Origin: Bin5 sp022827195
Lineage (GTDB): Bacteria > Chloroflexota > Anaerolineae > Caldilineales > Caldilineaceae
Direction of reading: 5' to 3'
Length of the DNA: 64,000 bases
NCBI GenBank assembly: GCA_965208275.1
Contig: OZ242331.1
Span: 2,418,001 to 2,482,000 of the forward strand
Shown here: positions 25,359-33,738 of the stretch, in pieces
How positions within the stretch are numbered: the stretch's first letter is position 1
How the letters are laid out: every line of letters starts with the position of its first letter
Notes under the pieces: generated by a model
Told to the model about the DNA's origin: nothing
The model's database searches: none
Seen by the model: the letters and a program-made list of their open reading frames with translations, nothing else
Program-made: the position numbers and the translations under genes

Positions 25359-25616
25359 GCGCCGGAGGCGAGGGCCTGGCCCAACTTGAAGGGTAAATTG
25401 GAGGGAACCCCGGCTGCTTCAGGGTGTTACTGACACTGTAATACATGATGCGTCTTTGCTGCAATGAAGGCAGCCACATTCAACTATATTGCCTGCCTGT
25501 TTTGTTGTCAATTCGGTTTCGGAAATCGTGTGCGACTCTCTCATGGCGGGAATCGTCTAGCGAGAAACCCATGCCGGCGGCGGGTAGAATTTTCCGCCGA
25601 CTTGGGGAGAGGCAAA

Positions 25617-25637
25617 GGGCGGGCACAAGGCCTGCTC
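25617..25637. repeat. REP-like hairpin
   Basis: GGGCGGGC (25617-25624) pairs with GCCTGCTC (25630-25637) through eight positions including two wobble pairs, with loop ACAAG. The phrase GGGCGGGCACAAGGCCTGCT has the form of common dispersed palindromic repeats in environmental genomes. Only one copy is seen in this window. Confidence 0.35.
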
Positions 25638-25745
25638 CTACCGTGACCGCGGCATTGGCTGAATTGGAGAAGGTGCGATGGGCCGCAGGCTGCACTGGAC
25701 CGCTTGATATTGAACGCGGCGGTAGGCGTAGCTCAGGGGGGCGTT

Positions 25746-25764
25746 GCGGGGGCAGTCCCCCCGC
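25746..25764. other. GC-rich hairpin
   Basis: GCGGGGG (25746-25752) pairs with CCCCCGC (25758-25764) around loop CAGTC. It lies 150 bases downstream of the PhyH stop at 25917 on the minus strand. Role unknown. Confidence 0.4.
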
Positions 25765-25916
25765 ACAAGGAAGAGCTGCAGGCCCGACCGCCCAAAAGGG
25801 TCCAAAGAGACGTATTCCCCCTATCTGCCGGAGGACGAACGGGGGACTGTTCATGGCTCCGTTGCTCAGGACTGTGATTTTATGTTCTCAGGTGCAGGCG
25901 AGGTTGGTCCGTCGCG

Positions 25917-26795
25917 TCACTCCTCGGGAAAGTTGCGAAAAAGCGCGGCCATTGCCGGGTCTTCGAGGGGGCCCACATCGGTTTTCGTCAGACGGGCTTG
26001 GTCTTTGTAGTCCTGCGGCAGGTCCTTACGCACCCAGATCGGGGTCCGGGACCCAGCGTAGAGCGCCCAGATTACCTTGCGAACGCGATCGCTCAGGTTG
26101 GGCGTGTTGGTGTGGTAGATGGAGGTGTCGTTGATCATGCAGTCGCCGGCCTTGCCGGTGGCAAGCACCATTTCCGGCACGCTGCGGGGTTGTCCATCGG
26201 GCGCGTTGAACCAGGGCGGTGAATTGACATGGGTGCCGTGGGTGCCGGGGAGAAGCCCGGTCGGTCCCATCTCTGCATCTACGTCTTCGATCAGAAAGGT
26301 GAGCCGGATATAGATCGGGGGGGTCATGTCGGAGGCTTTCTTGTTTACACGCGCATCGTTGTGCCAGGCCTGATGGGCGGGGCTGCGCTCAAACAGGCAG
26401 TGGCCATGGCCCGCCCCGAAGACAACTGGCTCGTCTTGCCAATATCGCTGCATGTAGCCACGCACGACCGGCATGATTTTTGAAAGATTCACGAGCTGAC
26501 GAAATACCGGGTCTTGCCAAAGGGGAATCAGGTCGAAACGATTGGATGCATTGCGATGCTGGCGGCCCTTTTTTGCGATTTGTTCGTTCATTTTGGCGTC
26601 GAAGGCTGCCCGGATCTGGTCTAACCGGTCTTCAGGAATCGCGCCGCGAACCATTGTATAGCCTAGGTTCTTGAGATTCAGGATCTGAATATCCAACTGA
26701 TGGTCCTCGCCTAACCCGTCCATTGGCGCTGCAGTTTGGGAATCCACGTTCTTTCGCACAGTTCTTGCCTCCTCTTTTGTAACAGTTACAGTCAT
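25917..26795 (-). CDS. phytanoyl-CoA dioxygenase (PhyH) family oxygenase
   Basis: Fe(II)/2-oxoglutarate oxygenase of the PhyH family, 292 aa from ATG 26795. His and Asp ligands are in QAWHNDARV and the distal His in TSIYHTNTPN; an Arg in LSDRVRKV would bind 2-oxoglutarate. PGTHGTH follows the core strand as in other family members. Frames run upstream to 26930, but that segment overlaps the plus-strand promoter at 26863-26891 and adds non-family sequence, so ATG 26795 is preferred although its ribosome site is poor; ATG 26885 with GGGAG upstream is the alternative. It is divergent from the inositol-phosphate synthase gene. Confidence 0.87.
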   Translation of the reverse strand: MTVTVTKEEARTVRKNVDSQTAAPMDGLGEDHQLDIQILNLKNLGYTMVRGAIPEDRLDQIRAAFDAKMNEQIAKKGRQHRNASNRFDLIPLWQDPVFRQLVNLSKIMPVVRGYMQRYWQDEPVVFGAGHGHCLFERSPAHQAWHNDARVNKKASDMTPPIYIRLTFLIEDVDAEMGPTGLLPGTHGTHVNSPPWFNAPDGQPRSVPEMVLATGKAGDCMINDTSIYHTNTPNLSDRVRKVIWALYAGSRTPIWVRKDLPQDYKDQARLTKTDVGPLEDPAMAALFRNFPEE

Positions 26796-26862
26796 CGAAC
26801 CGGACGTGAAAGTGGGTCGCGACAGCGGGCACAGGAGTCTTTGGGGGCCGGATTTGACGTGG

Positions 26863-26891
26863 TTGACAAACGGCATTGTACTCATTATACT
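26863..26891 (+). promoter_or_regulatory. near-consensus sigma70 promoter for the inositol-phosphate synthase operon
   Basis: TTGACA (26863-26868) is perfect, the spacer is 17 bases, and the -10 is TATACT (26886-26891), so 11 of 12 positions match. The predicted start near 26898 gives a leader of about 250 bases before the ATG at 27150. Confidence 0.72.
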
Positions 26892-26898
26892 CCCAAAG

Positions 26899-27149
26899 TC
26901 TGCCAGAAAATATCCTATTCGTCGACGCAACTACATCAAATCTTATACGTTATGGTACTGGCTCCCGGCAGCAGCTGACTCAGCCCGAGTGCCAATTCGA
27001 GGGAGCCCAACGTGCTGTTGCCGCTTCCCGGCCGGGCAAAAAATGGATGCGCTGAGAGTCAGCCGGCGCTAGAACGTCGAGATTGGGGCACGCGCCGGCT
27101 ACCGGGGTCGTGCACTGCGAAGGGCTAAAGGAAACAGAGAAGATCGCAC
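26899..27149 (+). other. long 5' leader of the inositol-phosphate synthase operon
   Basis: About 250 untranslated bases between the predicted transcript start and the ATG. The main structure is AGCCGGCGC (27061-27069) pairing perfectly with GCGCCGGCT (27092-27100) around a 22-base loop. No known riboswitch class was recognised. Confidence 0.45.
27061..27100 (+). other. 9-base-pair stem-loop in the leader
   Basis: A perfect inverted repeat, AGCCGGCGC and GCGCCGGCT, 50 bases before the start codon of inositol-phosphate synthase. It could serve RNA stability or control; no U-run follows. Confidence 0.5.
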
Positions 27150-28211
27150 ATGTCCAGGGAAATCAGGCTTGCCATCGTCGGCGTCGGCAACTGCACAAGC
27201 GCCTTGGTACAGGGTCTTCATTACTACGCGCAGGGTGGTGAATCAGTCGGGTTGATGCACCGCGAAATGGGCGGCTACGACGTAACCGACATCAAGCCGG
27301 CTGTCGCATTTGACGTCAATGCGTGCAAGGTTGGGTTGGACCTGTCTGATGCCATCTTCGCGCCCCCCAACAACGCCTACCGAGTGCCCGACATTGAGCT
27401 GACGGAGAGCGGGGTAGAGGTCCTCATGGGGCCCGTCGCCGATGGGGCGCCCCCGCACCTTCAAAGGCAGATGGAGCGAGCAGTGGGGCAGCCGGTGGAT
27501 GTTGTCGCCGCCCTCAGAGAAGCGGGCGCGGAAGTAATGCTGAACATGCTGCCGACCGGGTCGGCGGAGGCGGCCCGCATCTATGCCGAGGCCGCACTCG
27601 AAGCGGGCGTTGCATTCGTCAACGGCATGCCGGAACTGATCGTATGCGACGAGTCCTTTGCGCGGGAAGCGGAGATGCGCAAAGTCCCTCTGGTGGGAGA
27701 TGACGTCAAGAGCCAGCTGGGGGGCACGATTCTGCACCGGGCGATGGTGGAGACGATGCTGGCACGCGGCATACAGATCAAGAAGACGTACCAGCTCAAC
27801 TACGCCGGTAATACAGACTTTTACAATCTCATTCACCGCGGGGAGAGCAAGGAGAAGACGAAGCGGGGGGCTGTGGAGACGCTCATCCCCTACGAAGCGG
27901 AAGTCTCGGCCGGTTTCGCGCATGTGCCCAACATGGAGGACCGCAAGACAGCCCGCTTCTATTTTGAGCTGGCCAACTTCAGCAATGCGCCGATCATTTT
28001 GGATGCCAAGCTAGAGGTAGAGGACAGTGCGAATTTCGCCGGTATCGCGGTTGACGCGATCCGATGCTGCCGCCTTGCGCTCGACCGCGGGACGGGCGGG
28101 GTGCTGACAAGCGCTTCCGCCTTCTTCTGCAAACATTCTCCGCAGCAGATTGTCGACGAGCAAGCCTTGAAGATGCTGGAGGAGTTTATCCAGGGAAAGC
28201 GCGATAGATAG
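27150..28211 (+). CDS. ino1: myo-inositol-1-phosphate synthase (Ino1)
   Basis: NAD-dependent cyclase converting D-glucose 6-phosphate to 1D-myo-inositol 3-phosphate, the first step to inositol lipids and inositol-based solutes. The Rossmann motif is VGVGNCTSALVQGL (residues 10-23), followed by PPNNAYRVPDIELTES. The catalytic region contains GDDVKSQLGGTILHRAM and QLNYAGNTDFYNL, and SAGFAHVPNMEDRKTA lies before the C-terminal part. At 353 aa it is the short prokaryotic form found in archaea and actinobacteria. A near-consensus promoter and a 250-base leader precede it; a PfkB kinase follows after 48 bases. Confidence 0.95.
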   Translation: MSREIRLAIVGVGNCTSALVQGLHYYAQGGESVGLMHREMGGYDVTDIKPAVAFDVNACKVGLDLSDAIFAPPNNAYRVPDIELTESGVEVLMGPVADGAPPHLQRQMERAVGQPVDVVAALREAGAEVMLNMLPTGSAEAARIYAEAALEAGVAFVNGMPELIVCDESFAREAEMRKVPLVGDDVKSQLGGTILHRAMVETMLARGIQIKKTYQLNYAGNTDFYNLIHRGESKEKTKRGAVETLIPYEAEVSAGFAHVPNMEDRKTARFYFELANFSNAPIILDAKLEVEDSANFAGIAVDAIRCCRLALDRGTGGVLTSASAFFCKHSPQQIVDEQALKMLEEFIQGKRDR

Positions 28212-28259
28212 CACGCTGTAGCAGGAGCTGTTCTCTTCCAAACTCGAAGGGCGGCGCGA

Positions 28260-29219
28260 ATGGAGCCTTGCGGAGGTTCAGAGAGTTTCCAGCCTGATAT
28301 CGTCCTGATCGGCCACATCGTCAAGGAGATGATCCATTTCCCGGATCGGACGATCGGCCCGGTCCTGGGAAGTCCAGTCGCCTATGGGTCGGTCGCGGCC
28401 GGAAGGCTGGGGGAGCGAGTTGGCATCGTCACGATCATCGGTGAGGACATGCCGGACGGGTTGCTGCAGCCTTTTCGCGACGCGCAGGTAGACATGCGCG
28501 GGGTCTCTGTCAAGCCGGGCGACCGTACGACGACGACAAAGTTGATTTACGCGGCGTCGGGTGAGAAGGAGATTCAGTACCCTCAGAAGGCCCCGCCGAT
28601 TTCATTCGACGACATCCCTCCCGACTACCACACTGCCTCCGTTTTCTATATCGCGACAATGGACCACGATGTGCCCGTGGGCACGATCCGCGACCTGGCC
28701 GCGTTGGACGGGACGCTGGCGATCGACCTGGGCGGCTACGGCGGCGCGCATTCGCGGCAGCATCCAAACGCAGAGGAACGGCGCGATCCCACAGAGCTGC
28801 GGGAACTGGTCTCCCTTTGCGACATCGTGCGCGCCAGCGTGGAAGACTGCGGCCACCTATTGGGAGCGGAGTCGGTGGCGACTCCCGCCGGCGAGGAGAA
28901 GGTCGTGAACCAGTTCGTGGACTGGGGGGCCAGCATCGGATTGCTGACGCTGGGTGAGCGCGGCTGCGTGTTGGCGACGGCAGAAGGCGTGGAGCGGGTG
29001 CCGGCCCAGAGCGGCGAGGTCATAGACACAACCGGGGCAGGCGACTCATTTTCGACCGTCTTTCTGAGCGGGTACCGGCGCAGCGGCGACGCGCGATGGG
29101 CGGCCAGACTTGGCGCAGCAGCAGTAATTCATGTCATCGAACGGTCAGGAGGGGTGCACAAAACACGGATGCCCACCAGAGATGAGGTCGAGAAAAGGAT
29201 GCTGGTTGCCAGCCCATAG
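28260..29219 (+). CDS. PfkB-family carbohydrate or inositol kinase
   Basis: Ribokinase-fold kinase, 319 aa. The PfkB signature with the catalytic base is DTTGAGDSFSTVFL near residue 260, and the N-terminal substrate region includes LGSPVAYGSVAAGRLGERVG. Most members phosphorylate a sugar or nucleoside hydroxyl with ATP. Its place 48 bases after ino1 suggests myo-inositol 3-kinase activity or use of an inositol derivative, by analogy with plant and archaeal inositol kinases of this family; this is inferred from context alone. Ribosome site GAAGGGCGG precedes the ATG. Confidence 0.85.
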   Translation: MEPCGGSESFQPDIVLIGHIVKEMIHFPDRTIGPVLGSPVAYGSVAAGRLGERVGIVTIIGEDMPDGLLQPFRDAQVDMRGVSVKPGDRTTTTKLIYAASGEKEIQYPQKAPPISFDDIPPDYHTASVFYIATMDHDVPVGTIRDLAALDGTLAIDLGGYGGAHSRQHPNAEERRDPTELRELVSLCDIVRASVEDCGHLLGAESVATPAGEEKVVNQFVDWGASIGLLTLGERGCVLATAEGVERVPAQSGEVIDTTGAGDSFSTVFLSGYRRSGDARWAARLGAAAVIHVIERSGGVHKTRMPTRDEVEKRMLVASP

Positions 29220-29288
29220 TCACGGGACAATCAGAATGCGCTCAAAAAATGGGCGTAGGATACTCAATTTTCATACAGGAGGAGTGTG

Positions 29289-30650
29289 ATGAAGACCCGG
29301 AAACGCAGCGCTATCATTCTTGCTCTGCTGACGCTACTGTTGGCGGCATGTGTCGCGCCGGCCCCGATGGCGTCGGACATGGCAGCCGAGGACCAGCCTG
29401 TCGAACTGTCGATGTGGTATTTCAACTGGCCGCCCGGTTATGAGTACCAGGCCGAACGAGTCCGCATCTATATGAACGACAATCCGCACGTCACAATCGA
29501 CTTCGACCATAGCATTCCCCCCGTGGGTGAAGGCGGATTCGAAGACAAGGTGACGAGCGCGCTCGCGACCGGCACTGCGCCAGACATCTTCGCTGTCATC
29601 AACCCACAGGCGATCAAGCTGATCAACAAGGGGCAGCTGGCGCCGATCGACGATGCGGCGGTGGGGGCGCTTGGCTTCGACTCGGTTGAGGCGCTCAAGG
29701 CCAGCCGCTTGCCGGGCGCGTTCGATTCCTGGTCGTCCGCCGACGGTACACCTTACGGCTACCACTGGGAGTTGAGCTGGCTCGTTCTCTACTGCAATGA
29801 CCAGCACTTCCGCGACGCAGGTGTCGATCCCGATGCGGTCACGCTTGAGACCTGGGACGACCTCATTGCGGTTGGAAAGCAGGTGATCGAAGGCAACCCC
29901 GACTTCTATCTTGACGATGACGGCAACTTCAAGCGCAACTTCATCAAGCTGCCGATGTATTTCGACGATACGTGGTCGATGCAGGTGCTGACGACCTTCC
30001 TTGCGCAGGCCGGCGGCAGCGTCTTGAGCGACGACCGTACGTCGGCGACGATCAACGACGCTGCAGGCGCAGAGGCCGTCGAGTGGATGATTCGGGTAAG
30101 CAGGGAGCTGGGCGATCCCAACATCGGTCCGGTGATTCCCGGCGAGGTCCATGCGGCGTTCGGTTCGGGCGAGATGACCTGCGACCTGGCCGGTCCGTGG
30201 ATGTATGAGGCCTTCCTCGTGGCAACCGGGAGCCCTGTGGTAGAGAGCGGCTATCATGCTTACGGCATGCCTGCGATCGAGGCCGGCACGCCTGGTAACG
30301 TCTTCTGGGGCTGGGCTTGGGTGGTCAACGCGGCGTCGGAGAACAAGCAGGCCGCGTGGGAGTTCCTCCGCTTCCTGGAAGCCGACCCGCAGGGACAGGC
30401 GACGGCTTCGGGGATCTGGCAGCCCTTGCCGGACATCGAGAAGGGTTGGGGCGCAGGGCGAGTTCCCTATGCTGACCTCGTCGCGGCCGCGGCGGAGGGA
30501 GGCCAGGCGATCTTCGTAACCGAGCACTACGCCGAAGTGGCGCGCATCCTGCGCGGCAAGATTGAGGCGATGGCCTTTGAGGGCGCCGATGTCCAGGCGA
30601 GCCTGGACGAAGCAGTGGAAGAGATCAATTCGATTGTCGACGGGCGATAG
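29289..30650 (+). CDS. sugar ABC transporter substrate-binding lipoprotein (family 1)
   Basis: Extracellular solute-binding protein for a CUT1-type importer, 453 aa. Signal peptide with lipobox LAAC (Cys 21). The mature part opens VELSMWYFNWPPGYEYQAER and contains VTSALATGTAPDIFAV, a typical ligand-lobe segment. ATG 29289 sits 5 bases after AGGAGGAG (29276-29283); a GTG directly before it would be too close. It begins the transporter set 29289-32469, and a perfect 12-base-pair stem-loop lies 22 bases after its stop. It may be cotranscribed with ino1 and the kinase (69-base gap). Confidence 0.94.
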   Translation: MKTRKRSAIILALLTLLLAACVAPAPMASDMAAEDQPVELSMWYFNWPPGYEYQAERVRIYMNDNPHVTIDFDHSIPPVGEGGFEDKVTSALATGTAPDIFAVINPQAIKLINKGQLAPIDDAAVGALGFDSVEALKASRLPGAFDSWSSADGTPYGYHWELSWLVLYCNDQHFRDAGVDPDAVTLETWDDLIAVGKQVIEGNPDFYLDDDGNFKRNFIKLPMYFDDTWSMQVLTTFLAQAGGSVLSDDRTSATINDAAGAEAVEWMIRVSRELGDPNIGPVIPGEVHAAFGSGEMTCDLAGPWMYEAFLVATGSPVVESGYHAYGMPAIEAGTPGNVFWGWAWVVNAASENKQAAWEFLRFLEADPQGQATASGIWQPLPDIEKGWGAGRVPYADLVAAAAEGGQAIFVTEHYAEVARILRGKIEAMAFEGADVQASLDEAVEEINSIVDGR

Positions 30651-30672
30651 AAAAAGAACGTAGTGGTTCGTA

Positions 30673-30704
30673 GACAGCCGATGGTGATTGCGCCATCGGC
30701 TGTC
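30673..30704 (+). other. intercistronic stem-loop after the binding-protein gene
   Basis: GACAGCCGATGG (30673-30684) pairs perfectly with CCATCGGCTGTC (30693-30704), 12 base pairs with an 8-base loop. It lies between the binding-protein and MalF-type permease genes. No U-run follows. Confidence 0.75.
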
Positions 30705-30733
30705 CGCCAGCCGCCAGGCACAGGGGTCGTGTA

Positions 30734-31645
30734 GTGGAAAAGATGGAATCGCTGCGGTTGGGTCGGCTCTGGCCCGAAAACTGGCGTTACCATACACGCA
30801 TGAAGGTGGTCGGATTCCTCTTCACGCTCCCCGTGCTTGCCTTCTTTCTAGTCTTTAACATATATCCGATTGTAAGCGCGATCGTCATCAGTTTTCATGA
30901 GTTCGACCTCTTCGGCCCGATGACCTGGGTGGGCCTGGAGAACTACCAGAACCTGGCCGGCAACAAGAACTTCTGGTCGGCAATGCGGGTGACGCTCAGT
31001 TTTACCCTGTTTTTCGGACCGCCGGCCTGGGTGATTGGCTTTGTCTTCGCATCGTTGATCAGGGAAAAGCTGATAGGGCGCTTCTTCTTCCGTTCGGTCT
31101 TTTTCGCGCCCACCATTCTCTCGGCGGTAGCGATGGCCACGGCATGGTCCCTGCTGCTGCGCCAGAACGGCCCTCTCAACGCGATGCTGGGACTTTCCGT
31201 ATCCTGGCTGACCAAGCAGAACAGTGCGCTGTGGGGCATTGTCATCATGTCGGCCTGGCAGGGCGTCGGCTGGTTCATGGTCGTATTCCTGGCCGGGCTC
31301 CAATCGATCCCGCAGACCTTTTACGAGGCGGCGGCCATCGACGGCGCGAATCGGTGGCGACTAATGCGGCACATCACGCTGCCGATGCTGCGGCCGATTT
31401 TCGCCTTTGTCGTGATTCACACGATCATCGCGGGTATGAAGGTGTTTACGCCGATGTTCATCATGACGGGCGGGGGCCCGAACAACGCCACACGATCGAT
31501 GGCGATGCTCATCTACCACGAGGGGCTGCGCGACCTGCGCATGGGCCGTGCCAGCGCCGTGTCGATGGTCGGCTTCGTCTTGATCCTGGTCCTCACGATT
31601 GTACAGCTGCGCCTTTTTCGCGTGCACGAAGGGATTGAAGAATGA
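30734..31645 (+). CDS. sugar ABC transporter permease, MalF type
   Basis: CUT1-type permease, 303 aa with about six membrane spans (first VVGFLFTLPVLAFFLVFNIY). The ATPase-contact loop is TFYEAAAIDGANRW followed by ITLPMLRP. The start is GTG 30734; ATG 30743 is a close alternative. Its stop overlaps the next permease start by ATGA, so translation is coupled. Partner of the binding protein 29289-30650. Confidence 0.93.
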   Translation: MEKMESLRLGRLWPENWRYHTRMKVVGFLFTLPVLAFFLVFNIYPIVSAIVISFHEFDLFGPMTWVGLENYQNLAGNKNFWSAMRVTLSFTLFFGPPAWVIGFVFASLIREKLIGRFFFRSVFFAPTILSAVAMATAWSLLLRQNGPLNAMLGLSVSWLTKQNSALWGIVIMSAWQGVGWFMVVFLAGLQSIPQTFYEAAAIDGANRWRLMRHITLPMLRPIFAFVVIHTIIAGMKVFTPMFIMTGGGPNNATRSMAMLIYHEGLRDLRMGRASAVSMVGFVLILVLTIVQLRLFRVHEGIEE

Positions 31646-32469
31646 GTGGCCGCAGCAACATTATGCAGGTCGTGCGATTCGGGCTGCTCTGTATCTTCGC
31701 CGCGGTCATGCTGTTCCCGATGGTCTGGATTGTTTCGGGTTCGCTCAAACCGCTTGAGCAGGTATTTCTCATTCCGGTGAAATGGATTCCGGACCCGATT
31801 CAGTGGCGCAACTATCCCGAGGCGTGGACATCTGAGAACTTCACTCGCAATCTGATGAACAGCCTGATCGTGCTGTTTGCGCAGGTGGGGATCCAGGTGT
31901 TTTTTCCGTCGTTGGCCGGTTACGGTTTTGCCAAGCACAACTTTCCCGGCAAAGAGATCATGTTCGTCATCATTTTGGGCATGTCGCTGCTGCCGCTCCA
32001 GATTATCATGATCCCACTCTTCGTGATCGTCAAGCAGCTGGGCTGGATCAACACCTATCCCGGGCTCATCCTGCCGATATCGGTGAACGCGTTCGCTGTC
32101 TTTTTCATGAGGCAATTCATCTCTTCGATTCCGACCGAGTACATCGACGCGGCGCGGGTCGACGGTTCGGGCGAGCTAAACATTTTCTTTCAGATTGTGG
32201 TACCGATGGTGAAACCTGCGCTGGTTACGCTTGCGCTGCTGGCGGCGCTGGCGAGCTGGGACGAGTTTCTGTGGCCGCTGATCGTTATCAGCGACCAGGA
32301 TTTGGCCACGCTGCCGCTGGGCATCTCCTATCTCAAGTCGCTTTACCAGGCGCCGGCGCACTGGCTGCTGGCGGTCTCGGTGGTAATGGCCACGCCGCTG
32401 CTCTTGATTTTTCTTTTTGCCCAGCAGCGTATCATAGAAAGCGCCGCGCAGACCGGCATCAAAGGGTAG
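31642..32469 (+). CDS. sugar ABC transporter permease, MalG type
   Basis: MalG-type permease, 275 aa, about six spans (first LLCIFAAVMLFPMVWIVSGS). The ATPase-contact loop is TEYIDAARVDGSGEL followed by VVPMVKPA, and the end IIESAAQTGIKG is typical. It starts within the stop of the MalF-type gene (ATGA). The Gfo/Idh oxidoreductase begins 19 bases after its end, so import and oxidation are probably coordinated. Confidence 0.94.
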   Translation: MSGRSNIMQVVRFGLLCIFAAVMLFPMVWIVSGSLKPLEQVFLIPVKWIPDPIQWRNYPEAWTSENFTRNLMNSLIVLFAQVGIQVFFPSLAGYGFAKHNFPGKEIMFVIILGMSLLPLQIIMIPLFVIVKQLGWINTYPGLILPISVNAFAVFFMRQFISSIPTEYIDAARVDGSGELNIFFQIVVPMVKPALVTLALLAALASWDEFLWPLIVISDQDLATLPLGISYLKSLYQAPAHWLLAVSVVMATPLLLIFLFAQQRIIESAAQTGIKG

Positions 32470-32488
32470 TCTCCCGGAGGAGACCAAC

Positions 32489-33676
32489 GTGCTCAGAGTA
32501 GGCTTCATCGGCCTCGGCATCGTCAGCAACGAACATGTGCTGGGATATCTGGACAATCCTGATGCCGAGATCGCGGCGGTTTGCGACCTTGATCGCGAGG
32601 CCGGGCAACGGTGGCTGGAGCGGTGGGAACAGGGGCAGGCGACGCTCTACGACAAACACGAGGAGATGTTGGAGAAGGAGTCGCTCGACATAGTTGAGGT
32701 CCTGACGCCGCACCATCTTCATTGCGCGCTGGCGGTCGATTGCGCGCAGGCCGGCGTCAGAGGATTGAGCCTGCAGAAGCCGATGGCGCATGGGTTGGCG
32801 GAGTGCGACAGAATCATTGAGGCCTGCAGGCGAAACGGAGTGAAGTTGCGGGTATACGAGAACTTCCTGTTCTATCCGGCCTTCGAGCGAGCCAAAGCGC
32901 TGATCGAGGAAGGCGTAATCGGCGAGCCGATTTCGATCCGCGTGAACACGATGGGCGGAGTAAAGGAGGGCGCGCCGTGGCCCATATTCTGGGACCCGAC
33001 CAGCTGGCGGATGGACTTCAGCCGTTCTGGCACGGGACCGTTGGTGGGCGACGACGGCTTCCACAAGTTTTCGTTGGCGCGCTGGTTCATGGAGCGGGAC
33101 TTTGAGAAGATTGGCGCCTGGATCGACGGGGACACGCCCCTGGATGCGCCAGCGATGATTCGCGCGCGCTTCAGAGACTCCGCCGGAAAGCCGAAGTATG
33201 CACAGCTGGATTTTTCGTTCTCGCCGCGCATGGCGCTGCCCTGCAGCTTCTGGCTGGAGGATTTCGTCGAGATCTTCGGCGAAAAGGGCGTTATGTGGAT
33301 CAACCAGTGTACGGGCGGGAAGGACCGCGCTTATTTCCAAGCCTGCAATATGTCGGGCAGCCCGGCCTTTCCCCCGATCGCGGTTTTTGTCGACGGCGAG
33401 GTCACAACTTATATGGAGGAGGTCCCGCCGGAAGAGCGCAGCTGGTCTTCGTCGTTTGTCGGGGCTACGCGCCACTTTGTCGAGGCCGTCAGAGACGATT
33501 CCAGGCCAGTTTTCAGCGGCGAGGAGGGCAGGGAGATAACGCGATATATCATCGCGGCCTACCTTTCGGCGCAGGAAGAGCGGGACGTCTACCTGGATGA
33601 AATCACGACGCAGGCCGAGCTGGACCGGGAGTATGAGATCAAGAGCAACTTCTGCAATGCCGCAGCGGCTGCATAA
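32489..33676 (+). CDS. Gfo/Idh/MocA-family oxidoreductase
   Basis: NAD(P)-dependent dehydrogenase of sugars, inositols or sugar acids, 395 aa. The N-terminal Rossmann fold has LRVGFIGLGIVSNEHVLGY and VCDLD. The usual EKP motif reads LQKPMAHG, keeping the catalytic-region Lys but changing Glu to Gln. The C-terminal alpha/beta domain follows. Start GTG 32489 is preceded by GGAGGAG (32475-32481). It follows the sugar permeases by 19 bases and precedes a PEP mutase/isocitrate lyase-family gene, suggesting a short catabolic pathway for the imported compound. Confidence 0.9.
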   Translation: MLRVGFIGLGIVSNEHVLGYLDNPDAEIAAVCDLDREAGQRWLERWEQGQATLYDKHEEMLEKESLDIVEVLTPHHLHCALAVDCAQAGVRGLSLQKPMAHGLAECDRIIEACRRNGVKLRVYENFLFYPAFERAKALIEEGVIGEPISIRVNTMGGVKEGAPWPIFWDPTSWRMDFSRSGTGPLVGDDGFHKFSLARWFMERDFEKIGAWIDGDTPLDAPAMIRARFRDSAGKPKYAQLDFSFSPRMALPCSFWLEDFVEIFGEKGVMWINQCTGGKDRAYFQACNMSGSPAFPPIAVFVDGEVTTYMEEVPPEERSWSSSFVGATRHFVEAVRDDSRPVFSGEEGREITRYIIAAYLSAQEERDVYLDEITTQAELDREYEIKSNFCNAAAAA

Positions 33677-33724
33677 AAACTGAATCCGCGGCGAACAGGC
33701 TACTGACAGCCCGCGGTCGTTGAA

Positions 33725-33730
33725 AGGAGG
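33725..33730 (+). promoter_or_regulatory. ribosome binding site that decides the unusual start
   Basis: AGGAGG with an 8-base gap to ATC 33739. The gap to the first ATG (33784) would be 53 bases, far too long for initiation. Confidence 0.6.
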
Positions 33731-33738
33731 GACCCAAA

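Larger units (their letters stand above)
25312..25916. other. 605-base intergenic region rich in hairpins
   Basis: No supportable gene on either strand; the open frames here have no ribosome site or recognisable protein content. It holds an operator-like palindrome pair (25333-25358), a small hairpin CGGCGG/CCGCCG (25578-25599), a REP-like hairpin (25617-25637) and a GC hairpin (25746-25764). Confidence 0.55.

Noticed and set aside
25725..25800. tRNA-like phrase GCGTAGCTCAGG on the plus strand
   Set aside because: The D-arm, T-arm and matching acceptor stem are missing; only the one phrase resembles a tRNA.
25445..26134. Open frame of 229 codons on the plus strand
   Set aside because: It runs through hairpin repeats and into the antisense of a PhyH gene; low-complexity product.
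29334..30797. Long open frame (487 codons) on the minus strand
   Set aside because: It lies opposite the binding-protein gene at 29289-30650, which has a signal peptide, lipobox and ribosome site; the antisense product is Arg/His-rich and unlike any family.
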